Shown: positions 7,534 to 13,659 of the stretch, piece by piece | How the letters are laid out: every line of letters begins with the position of its first letter | How positions within the stretch are numbered: the first letter of the stretch is position 1 | DNA from: an uncultured Clostridia bacterium | GTDB lineage: Bacteria; Bacillota; Clostridia; TANB77; CAG-508 | DNA: 15,240 bases | Direction: 5' to 3' | NCBI GenBank assembly: GCA_944386335.1 | Contig: CALXAQ010000037.1 | Location: 1-15,240, forward strand | Position numbers and translations under genes: made by a program | Notes under the pieces: model-generated | Databases searched by the model: none | Seen by the model: the letters and a program-made list of their open reading frames with translations, nothing else | Told to the model about the DNA's origin: nothing

Positions 7534-7797
7534 ATGGAAATTTTAAAAATCTCATCCAAATCAAATCCAAATTCAGTAGCAGGAGCAATTGCTGGATTGG
7601 TAAAAGAAGAAAACAAGGCAGAAATGCAAGCAATCGGAGCAGGAGCACTAAATCAAGCTGTAAAGGCGGTAGCAATAGCAAGAGGATTTGTAGCACCATC
7701 AGGAGTGGATTTAGTATGTATACCAGCATTTGCAGAAGTGGAAGTAGAGGGAGAAGATAGAACTGGTATCAGAATTATTGTGGAGTCTAGAAAATAG
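7534..7797 (+). CDS. spoVS: Stage V sporulation protein S
   Basis: SpoVS is a small Alba-like protein of 86-87 residues, highly conserved in spore formers, needed for normal spore coat and core maturation and affecting septation. The sequence shows the family pattern throughout: MEILKISSKSNPNSVAGAIA at the start, the central QAIGAGALNQAVKAVAIARGF and the end GIRIIVESRK. Length and start agree with the family, and a perfect AGGAGG ribosome binding site precedes the ATG. It has its own promoter candidate and is followed by a strong terminator. Its position after ymdB is the normal clostridial order; the next conserved block begins with recA two genes on. Confidence 0.97.
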   Translation: MEILKISSKSNPNSVAGAIAGLVKEENKAEMQAIGAGALNQAVKAVAIARGFVAPSGVDLVCIPAFAEVEVEGEDRTGIRIIVESRK

Positions 7798-7850
7798 TTT
7801 AAAGTCCATCTTTTTCTTCAAAAGATGGTAGATTCGATAGAATTTCATAG

Positions 7851-7899
7851 AAGATTGCAAAAGAAAAAATCCCTTTTGCAATCTTTTGATATATTTTTT
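7851..7899 (+). terminator. Intrinsic terminator after spoVS
   Basis: A perfect 13-bp stem (7851-7863 with 7873-7885) encloses a 9-base loop and is followed by TTTT-like and then T-rich sequence. A second 9-bp hairpin without a T run (7806-7814 with 7820-7828) lies upstream and may protect the mRNA end. Confidence 0.8.
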
Positions 7900-7957
7900 C
7901 AAAATAATGTGAATTTAATTTTCTATTAAAATTTTTCCAATGTATAAAAAAGAAAGC

Positions 7958-7986
7958 TTGAAAAATTCTAAAAAATAAGATATGAT
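7958..7986 (+). promoter_or_regulatory. Candidate sigma-A promoter of the solute-binding protein gene
   Basis: TTGAAA (7958-7963) and TATGAT (7981-7986) are separated by exactly 17 bases, and each matches consensus at five of six positions. The start codon lies 33 bases downstream. Confidence 0.6.
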
Positions 7987-8019
7987 TAACAAAAAAATAT
8001 GAGGTGAAGAAAATACAAA

Positions 8020-9603
8020 ATGAGATTTAATATCGTTAAGACCATCTTTATAGTGGTTGTAATTGGTATTCTTGTGTTTGCTATTTATTCTATCTATTTT
8101 CAGAATAAACAAGAAAATATACAAAAACAGAATGAACAACAAGCAGAGGTAGTAGAAGAGAAAAAAGATATTCAATTGGGAATTTCTAATTATGATACGA
8201 TGAATCCATTATTAACTAGTAATAAAGAAGTATTGAATATAGACAAATTAATTTTTGAACCATTACTTACTTTAGATGAGAATTATAAAATAGAATTGTG
8301 TTTAGCAACAGAATGTTCCAAAACATCAGATACTTCCTATGTAGTAAAGATAGATAATAATGTAAAATGGCAGGATGGTAGTCCTCTCATTGCTAAAGAT
8401 ATACAATTTACAATAGATCGTTTAAAAGAAGGAAAATCAATTTATTCTGCAAATGTAGAAAAAGTAAGTAGCGTGGAAGTAATAGATGCTTCTACTATAA
8501 AAATTAATTTATCAGAAGCAGTTCCTTTTTTTGAATATAATTTAACTTTTCCGATTTTACCAAACAATTATTACTTGGGAGAAGATTTTAATATTTCTAC
8601 TAAAATTCCAATAGGGACAGGCATGTATCAAATTAGTAGTATGGATAGTCAAAAAATAACGTTAGTACGCAATGAGAATTGGTGGCAAGAAAAAGAGCCT
8701 AAAATTGAAACAGTAGAAATAAAGTTGTATACAGAAATAGGAGAATTATATAATAGTTTTAAATTAGGTAATATAGATGTGTTTACAACTGCTAATCGAA
8801 ATCTAGAAAATTATATTGGAACAATGGGATATGCAAAAGGGGAATTTGCAGGAAGAGAATTTGATTACTTAGCATTTAATTGTCAAGATAGTTTATTGCA
8901 AAAAGAGGAAGTAAGAAAAGCTATTTCTTATGCTATTGACAAAAATAACATTGTGTCTGCTGTATATAATAACCAATACTTTGTTTCTAATTTCCCTTTA
9001 GATTTTGGAAGTTTTGCATATGAAAATACACAAACTAGTAGTGGATACAATATGGAACAAGCAAAGAAAGTATTAACAGACAATGGTTGGGAATATAAGA
9101 ATAATCGTTGGCAAAAAAGAGAAAATGGAAGAACACTTCGCTTAAGATTTACTTTATCAGTACAACAGAATAATGAACAAAGGCTTGCAGTGGCAGAAAA
9201 TATAAAGGCACAATTAGAACAAATAGGCATTTCTGTTACTATTAACAAGTTGTCAGATGCACAGTATCAAAATGTATTAACGAATAAAAACTATCAAATG
9301 TTAATAACAGGGGTATATAATGGATATAGTCCAGATATATCAACTTTTTTTGCAGTAAATAATTTACAAAACTATACCAATGAGAAGATTCAAGCTTTGC
9401 TTAAAGAAGTAGAAGCTATACAGGAAGAAGAACTGTTAAAACAGAAATATCAAGAGATAGTGAATATTTATCAAGAAGAACAGCCTTTTATTAGTTTATA
9501 TCGTAATAAAGTAACTGTAATAAAAGACCAAAACTTAGCAGGAGAAGTAACGCCAAATAATTTTTTTAGCTATTATCATTTTGAAGATTGGTATTGTATG
9601 TAA
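8020..9603 (+). CDS. Extracellular solute-binding protein, family 5, membrane anchored
   Basis: Family 5 solute-binding proteins (SBP_bac_5, DppA/OppA type) capture peptides or related ligands for ABC importers. The early segment MNPLLTSN..VLNIDKLIFEPLL (61-83) and the family signature around VKWQDGSPLIAKDIQFTIDRL (115-135) are clear, and the 527-residue length is normal. The N-terminus has a hydrophobic helix (5-26) followed by a polar Gln/Glu-rich linker. No lipobox cysteine is visible, so the protein is probably anchored by an uncleaved helix and not a lipid. No permease or ATPase genes of a peptide importer are near, so it is an orphan, inserted between spoVS and recA. GAGGTGA at 8001-8007 is the ribosome binding site. 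The ligand is unknown. Confidence 0.9.
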   Translation: MRFNIVKTIFIVVVIGILVFAIYSIYFQNKQENIQKQNEQQAEVVEEKKDIQLGISNYDTMNPLLTSNKEVLNIDKLIFEPLLTLDENYKIELCLATECSKTSDTSYVVKIDNNVKWQDGSPLIAKDIQFTIDRLKEGKSIYSANVEKVSSVEVIDASTIKINLSEAVPFFEYNLTFPILPNNYYLGEDFNISTKIPIGTGMYQISSMDSQKITLVRNENWWQEKEPKIETVEIKLYTEIGELYNSFKLGNIDVFTTANRNLENYIGTMGYAKGEFAGREFDYLAFNCQDSLLQKEEVRKAISYAIDKNNIVSAVYNNQYFVSNFPLDFGSFAYENTQTSSGYNMEQAKKVLTDNGWEYKNNRWQKRENGRTLRLRFTLSVQQNNEQRLAVAENIKAQLEQIGISVTINKLSDAQYQNVLTNKNYQMLITGVYNGYSPDISTFFAVNNLQNYTNEKIQALLKEVEAIQEEELLKQKYQEIVNIYQEEQPFISLYRNKVTVIKDQNLAGEVTPNNFFSYYHFEDWYCM

Positions 9604-9632
9604 AATGAAAATAAAAAAATTAAGAAAAACTC

Positions 9633-9660
9633 TTGACAAAAGAAAAGGTTAGTATATAAT
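9633..9660 (+). promoter_or_regulatory. Sigma-A promoter of recA
   Basis: A perfect -35 TTGACA (9633-9638) and a perfect -10 TATAAT (9655-9660) are separated by 16 bases. This is the strongest promoter in the window. The LexA box lies immediately downstream, over the expected transcription start. Confidence 0.9.
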
Positions 9661-9667
9661 AAGAATA

Positions 9668-9681
9668 CAAACATATGTTTA
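9668..9681 (+). promoter_or_regulatory. LexA (SOS) box of recA
   Basis: The perfect palindrome AAACATATGTTT (9669-9680) holds the core GAAC-N4-GTTC half-sites of the Gram-positive LexA consensus (CGAACRNRYGTTYG) with A/T at the outer bases. It is centred about 14 bases after the -10 hexamer, where a bound repressor would block transcription. LexA itself is not in the window. Confidence 0.85.
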
Positions 9682-9710
9682 AAATAATCGTAAGGAAGGA
9701 AAGAAAAAAT

Positions 9711-10769
9711 ATGGAAAAACAAAATTCAGAAAAAATGAAAGCTTTGGAAGTAGCATTAGGACAAATAGAAAAACAATTTGGAAAAGGTTCTGTTATGAAA
9801 TTGGGAGATTATCAAGCTATGAATGTAGAAGCAATCCCAACAGGTGCATTAAGTCTAGATATTGCTTTAGGAATAGGTGGAATTCCAAGAGGAAGAATTA
9901 TAGAAGTTTATGGACCAGAATCTTCTGGAAAAACAACTTTAGCATTGCATATGATTGCAGAAGCACAAAAATTAGGAGGAGAAGCAGCTTTTATTGATGC
10001 AGAACATGCTTTGGATCCTGTGTATGCAAAACATTTAGGAGTGGATATTGATAATTTAATTGTGTCTCAACCAGACACGGGAGAACAAGCATTAGAAATA
10101 GCAGAAGCACTAGTAAGAAGTGGGGCTTTAGATGTTATTGTAATAGATTCTGTTGCAGCACTAGTACCAAAAGCAGAGATAGATGGAGACATGGGAGATT
10201 CTCATATTGGTTTGCAAGCAAGACTTATGTCTCAAGCTTTAAGAAAATTAGCAGGGGCCATTAATAAGTCAAAATGTGTGATTGTATTTATTAACCAACT
10301 AAGAGAAAAGGTAGGTGTCATGTTTGGAAATCCAGAAACCACTGCTGGTGGAAGAGCGTTAAAATATTATGCATCTGTTCGTTTAGATATTAGAAAAGTG
10401 GAAAACATTAAACAAGATGGAGAGGTATTGGGAAATAGAGCAAAGGTAAAAGTAGTAAAAAATAAAGTGGCTCCACCTTTTAGAGAAGCAGAATTTGATA
10501 TTATATATGGAAAAGGAATATCTAAAGAAGGAAATATCTTAGATATTGCTGTTAATTTAGATATTATCGAAAAAAGTGGCTCATGGTTTAGCTATAAAGG
10601 AGAAAGAATTGGACAAGGAAGAGAAAATGTAAAAAAATATTTGGCAGATAATCCAGAAGTAGCAAAAGAAATAGAAGAAAAGATAAGAGCTAATTTTACG
10701 GAAGCATTTGAAAAAAGTTTAGGTGATGAAGAAGAAAAGCAAGAAGAAACAGAAAATGAAGAAGAATAA
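9711..10769 (+). CDS. recA: Recombinase RecA
   Basis: RecA polymerises on single-stranded DNA, drives strand exchange and triggers LexA self-cleavage. Walker A GPESSGKTT (68-76), the ATP-site motif around DAEHALDP (96-103), VIVIDSVAAL (142-151) and the L2 region NQLREKVGVMFGNPETTAGG (195-214) are intact. The C-terminus is the usual acidic tail (GDEEEKQEETENEEE). I chose the ATG at 9711, giving 352 residues, because AAGGAAGG precedes it and the protein then begins like other RecA proteins. An in-frame ATG at 9675 would add 12 residues, but it lies inside the LexA palindrome and has no ribosome binding site. recX follows after 21 bases, so both should be SOS induced. Confidence 0.98.
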   Translation: MEKQNSEKMKALEVALGQIEKQFGKGSVMKLGDYQAMNVEAIPTGALSLDIALGIGGIPRGRIIEVYGPESSGKTTLALHMIAEAQKLGGEAAFIDAEHALDPVYAKHLGVDIDNLIVSQPDTGEQALEIAEALVRSGALDVIVIDSVAALVPKAEIDGDMGDSHIGLQARLMSQALRKLAGAINKSKCVIVFINQLREKVGVMFGNPETTAGGRALKYYASVRLDIRKVENIKQDGEVLGNRAKVKVVKNKVAPPFREAEFDIIYGKGISKEGNILDIAVNLDIIEKSGSWFSYKGERIGQGRENVKKYLADNPEVAKEIEEKIRANFTEAFEKSLGDEEEKQEETENEEE

Positions 10770-10790
10770 AAAGAAAAAAAGGAAGAAAAA

Positions 10791-11243
10791 ATGTATACAA
10801 TAGAAGAGTTTGATAAAGCAAAAACACAAGTATTAAAATATGTAATGTACAAAAAACGTACACAACAAGAAGTAAAAAATAAATTTATTGCTACAATAGA
10901 GGAAAATTTGTTGGAAGATGTGTTGCAAGAATTACAAGAGATAGGCTATATTAGTGACAATCAATACATAGAAAGAGCAGTAAATGAGTTTAGAGCCTTA
11001 AAAAATCTTTCTAGAAAAGAAATAAAATATAAATTAATGGCAAAAGGGATAAAACCTAATGATTGGGATAATTATTATGAAAAACATAAGGAAGAATTGC
11101 AGGAATATGAAAAGAAATCTGCTGAGAATATTGTACTTAAAAAAATGAGTAATATGGAAGAAATAGAAATAAAACAGTATTTACTAAAAAAAGGATATGA
11201 GCCAGAATATATTCAAGAAGCTATGGAGAAGATAGAGGAGTAA
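10791..11243 (+). CDS. recX: Regulatory protein RecX
   Basis: RecX binds RecA filaments and modulates their extension. The 150-residue, helix-rich, Lys/Glu-rich sequence shows the three-helix repeat pattern of the family: AKTQVLKYVMYKKRTQQEVKNK followed by LLEDVLQELQEIGYISDNQY, then the FRALKNLSRKEIKYKLMAKGI repeat, and a third repeat ending IKQYLLKKGYEPEYIQEAME. It lies 21 bases after recA with a GGAAG ribosome binding site, the common recA-recX order, and probably shares the LexA-controlled promoter. scpA begins 12 bases after its stop. Confidence 0.92.
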   Translation: MYTIEEFDKAKTQVLKYVMYKKRTQQEVKNKFIATIEENLLEDVLQELQEIGYISDNQYIERAVNEFRALKNLSRKEIKYKLMAKGIKPNDWDNYYEKHKEELQEYEKKSAENIVLKKMSNMEEIEIKQYLLKKGYEPEYIQEAMEKIEE

Positions 11244-11255
11244 GGGAGCCAAAAA

Positions 11256-12014
11256 ATGCAAAAAGTACTAACTATGGAAACAAATAAATATGCTATTAAA
11301 TTAGAAAACTTCGAAGGGCCTTTAGACTTATTATGTTATTTAATAGAAAAAAATAAAATGAATATTTGTGATATTAAAATTAGTGAGATTACAGACCAAT
11401 ATATAGAGTATATAGAAACCATGGAAAAAATGAACTTAGAGATTACAAGTGAGTTCTTGGTAATGGCCTCTACATTAATTTATTTAAAATCTAAAAGTTT
11501 ACTTCCTACAAAAGTAGAAGAAGAGGCTGAATTAACAGAAGAAGAGTTATTAAAAAGAATTATAGAATATAAAAAATATAAAGAAGCGTCAAAACAATTA
11601 AAAGAACGCTATAGTGTTTATGCAAAACGTTATTCTAAGCTTCCAGAAGAAATACAACTGCCTAAACAAGTATTAGAAAGAAAAGATTCGATAGATACTA
11701 TCATAGAAAAATACAAAAATATAGTAGAAAAAAATAGTATGCGTTTAAACCAAAATGCAAAAAATATAGAAAAGATAGCTATTACAGATACATTTACGGT
11801 AGCAAGCAAAGTAAAAGAAATTTTTAAAGAACTATTAAAAAAGCCCAAATTTGTATTTAATAAAATGTATACAGTTTCAAAATGTAATAAACAAGAAGTA
11901 GTAACAGCTTTTACAGGATTGTTAGAATTGTCTAGAAGAAGTAAGGTAACTACTAGGCAGGAAGAGTTATTTGGAGATATTATAGTAGAAAAAAATAAAA
12001 GAAGAGTTGGATAA
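11256..12014 (+). CDS. scpA: Segregation and condensation protein A (kleisin)
   Basis: ScpA is the kleisin subunit of the bacterial SMC-ScpAB condensin, bridging the SMC heads and recruiting ScpB. The diagnostic N-terminal motif FEGPLDLLCYLIEKNKMNI (19-37) and EFLVMASTLIYLKSKSLLP (66-84) are present. The middle is a charged helical linker (about 85-165), and the C-terminal winged helix (about 175-245) ends with the usual RQEELFGDI segment. Length is normal at 252. The start is chosen for the AAGGGAG ribosome binding site; the ATG at 11274 lacks one. The usual next gene, scpB, is absent: the following gene encodes DUF2953. Placement 12 bases after recX suggests read-through from the SOS-regulated promoter. 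Confidence 0.95.
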   Translation: MQKVLTMETNKYAIKLENFEGPLDLLCYLIEKNKMNICDIKISEITDQYIEYIETMEKMNLEITSEFLVMASTLIYLKSKSLLPTKVEEEAELTEEELLKRIIEYKKYKEASKQLKERYSVYAKRYSKLPEEIQLPKQVLERKDSIDTIIEKYKNIVEKNSMRLNQNAKNIEKIAITDTFTVASKVKEIFKELLKKPKFVFNKMYTVSKCNKQEVVTAFTGLLELSRRSKVTTRQEELFGDIIVEKNKRRVG

Positions 12015-12027
12015 GTAATATAAAAAA

Positions 12028-12056
12028 GTATAAAGAAGAAATAAATGGTAAAAATA
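12028..12056 (+). promoter_or_regulatory. Candidate sigma-F-type promoter of the DUF2953-gerW pair
   Basis: GTATA (12028-12032) is followed after 14 bases by GGTAAAAATA (12047-12056). These fit the sigma-F -35 (GYWTA) and -10 (GGHRANAHTW) patterns as I recall them, though the spacer is one base short. ytfJ is in the sigma-F regulon of B. subtilis, so the site makes sense here. In an A-rich region a chance match is possible. Confidence 0.4.
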
Positions 12057-12093
12057 AGAAATAGAAACATCCTTTGAGAAGGAGGAAAAAGGA

Positions 12094-12738
12094 ATGCTAT
12101 TTTTTATTTTAGTACTATTAGGCATATTTCTTCTTTTTTGTGTTTTTGCTATGTTTATGCTACTTAGCAGTATTTTAATAGAAATAGAAGGATTTCGAAA
12201 AGAAAACGGAAAAAAGTTACAATTGCAAAAACCAATTGTCATTCGTATTCAATTTTTAGGGAAATTACCTATTATAAAATGGAAAATCACAAAAAATAAA
12301 ATCAATCAATTAGAAAAAGAAAAGAAGTTACCACATGTAACAATAGAAACTATTGAACAGGGACATGTTCTACAAAAACGCAATAGAGAACTTATCAAAA
12401 ATTTAAAAATATGTTTAGAAAGTATGAATTTAAAGATAAATATTGGAACAGAAAATGCTGTATTTACTGCTTATAGTGTAGCATTCATTGCTTCTACTAT
12501 TAGTTTGCTATTACCACATATAATATGTATGAAAAATAAAGACAAGTGTTATTATGCTGTAATACCTAAATATGAAAATAAAAATGAATATCAAATAGAA
12601 TTAAGTTGTATATTTCGTATAAAAATCGTACATATTATTTATAGTTTATATATGCACAAAAAGCAAGAGAAAGGAGAGAAAAAAAATGAGCGAACATCCT
12701 ATAGAAGGTTTAATGAATACAGCCATGAACTCCATTAA
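12094..12738 (+). CDS. DUF2953 membrane-anchored protein (YtfI-like)
   Basis: A hydrophobic helix (2-24) anchors a basic, mostly soluble domain. The segment IGTENAVFTAYSVAFIASTISLLLPH, the charged KNEYQIELSCIFRIKIVHII near the end, and the position directly before gerW all fit the DUF2953 family (PF11167), whose B. subtilis member is YtfI. Function is unknown; the constant pairing with GerW suggests a sporulation or germination role. GAGAAGGAGG gives a strong ribosome binding site. The last 53 bases overlap the start of gerW in another frame, so translation is probably coupled, and the final ~15 residues encoded in the overlap (NERTSYRRFNEYSHELH) are unlikely to be conserved. Confidence 0.75.
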   Translation: MLFFILVLLGIFLLFCVFAMFMLLSSILIEIEGFRKENGKKLQLQKPIVIRIQFLGKLPIIKWKITKNKINQLEKEKKLPHVTIETIEQGHVLQKRNRELIKNLKICLESMNLKINIGTENAVFTAYSVAFIASTISLLLPHIICMKNKDKCYYAVIPKYENKNEYQIELSCIFRIKIVHIIYSLYMHKKQEKGEKKNERTSYRRFNEYSHELH

Positions 12739-13339
12739 AGACATGGTAGATGTAAATACCATTATAGGAGAACCTATTGAGACTTCTAATAATATTATTA
12801 TCATACCAATTTCTAAGGTGGGGTTTGGTTTTGCTGCAGGAGGTAGCGAATTCAAAGGAGAAACAATTAATGAATACACAAAAAAAGATAAAGATGAGGA
12901 GATTCAATATAAGTTGCCATTTGGTGGAGGAAGCGGGGCAGGTGTTAGTATTTCACCAGTAGCTTTTTTGGTAGTACAAGGAAATAATGTAAAATTGTTA
13001 CCAGTAAATCATAGTTCGGCTGTAGATAAACTTTTGGATTATGTACCAGATTTAGTAGAAAGAGCAAACAATCTTATTAATAGAGAGATGACAAATAAAA
13101 AAGAAGAAAAGAAACAAGAAGAACAAAGAAAAAGACAACAGGAAAAGAAAGAAGAAAAAGAAAAGCAAGAGAAACAAGAAATAATAGAGAATCATTATAC
13201 ACAACCATCAATAGAAAGTAATACTATAATTGTACCAAATACAACAAAATTACGACCTAAAAGAGGTAAAATAGCAAAATATGAATATGAGTACGATGAA
13301 ACAACACCAGAAGACAAGATAGAAGATTACGATGACTAA
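12686..13339 (+). CDS. gerW: GerW/YtfJ family spore protein with C-terminal extension
   Basis: Residues 1-133 match the GerW (YtfJ) family closely. The motifs are HPIEGLMNTAMNSIKDMVDV (4-23), PISKVGFGFAAGGSEF (41-56), PFGGGSGAGVSISPVAFLVV (78-97) and a C-terminal helix. In B. subtilis the ~150-residue protein is made in the forespore under sigma-F and is needed for germination triggered through particular receptors. Here an extra ~84 residues follow: a Lys/Glu/Gln-rich helix (about 138-166), then a Thr/Asn/Pro stretch and an acidic, Tyr-containing tail. The ATG lies inside the end of the DUF2953 gene with AGGAGAG before it. A forespore-type promoter candidate precedes the pair, and a terminator follows at once. 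Confidence 0.92.
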   Translation: MSEHPIEGLMNTAMNSIKDMVDVNTIIGEPIETSNNIIIIPISKVGFGFAAGGSEFKGETINEYTKKDKDEEIQYKLPFGGGSGAGVSISPVAFLVVQGNNVKLLPVNHSSAVDKLLDYVPDLVERANNLINREMTNKKEEKKQEEQRKRQQEKKEEKEKQEKQEIIENHYTQPSIESNTIIVPNTTKLRPKRGKIAKYEYEYDETTPEDKIEDYDD

Positions 13340-13366
13340 AAACGAGAAAATTCTCGTTTTTTCTTT
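13338..13366 (+). terminator. Intrinsic terminator after gerW
   Basis: A 10-bp stem (13338-13347 with 13352-13361) with a four-base loop is followed by a T-rich tract. Its left arm includes the last bases of the gerW stop codon. It probably closes the whole recA-recX-scpA-DUF2953-gerW unit, since no other terminator is seen after 9711. Confidence 0.85.
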
Positions 13367-13381
13367 TATTTTTTTAAAAAG

Positions 13382-13412
13382 TGTCCCACTTAACTCAGGG
13401 TTAAGTGGGACA
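13382..13412. repeat. REP-like palindromic repeat, copy B
   Basis: A perfect 13-bp stem, TGTCCCACTTAAC with GTTAAGTGGGACA, encloses the loop TCAGG. It matches the element at 1473-1503 at 26 of 31 positions, and both copies sit just behind an intrinsic terminator. Unlike a terminator it is not followed by a long T run. The kinase remnant begins at its right edge. Confidence 0.75.
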
Positions 13413-13552
13413 AAAAATCCACAGGAATAGGGTTATATTTGTGTAAGAAATTATGTAACAAGCTAGGTTTAGGGTTAGAATTAAATTCTGAAAAAGAGGT
13501 AGGAACAGAAGTAAGGCTTATTTTTCCTAAAAATAGTTATACAAATTTTTAA
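13412..13552 (+). pseudogene. Remnant of a sensor histidine kinase (last ~45 codons)
   Basis: In one frame this stretch reads KSTGIGLYLCKKLCNKLGLG and continues through LELNSEKEVGTEVRLIFPKN to a stop codon at 13550-13552. That is the end of a GHKL-type ATPase domain of a sensor histidine kinase: the G2 box (TGIGLYL), the following helix, the acidic linker with EVGTEV, and the final strand LIFP. The N, G1 and F boxes, the phosphoacceptor histidine and the sensor region are all missing. Homology starts directly at the right edge of the REP-like repeat, and no start codon or ribosome binding site is present, so it cannot be a functional kinase. No partner response regulator is in the window. Confidence 0.75.
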
Positions 13553-13627
13553 TACACCATCTATTATTAGATTTCCATTTGAAAATATGTTATATCATTT
13601 AAGTTTATCAAATTAAATGAAAACTAC

Positions 13628-13659
13628 AAAAGCCTTCCCTTAAGAGGAAAGGTTTTTTT
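13628..13659. terminator. Bidirectional terminator between the kinase remnant and dacF
   Basis: The arms AAAAGCCTTCC and GGAAAGGTTTTTT pair with one bulged A around a short loop. On the plus strand seven T follow; read on the minus strand the hairpin ends in CTTTT and lies directly behind the dacF stop codon. The 75 bases before it (13553-13627) are A/T-rich and hold no gene I can see. Confidence 0.7.

Noticed and set aside
1473..13412. The two 31-base palindromes as a CRISPR or transposon terminal pair
   Set aside because: Two copies 12 kb apart with essential core genes between them, in the same orientation-independent palindrome form and with no transposase or spacers, fit dispersed REP-like repeats better.
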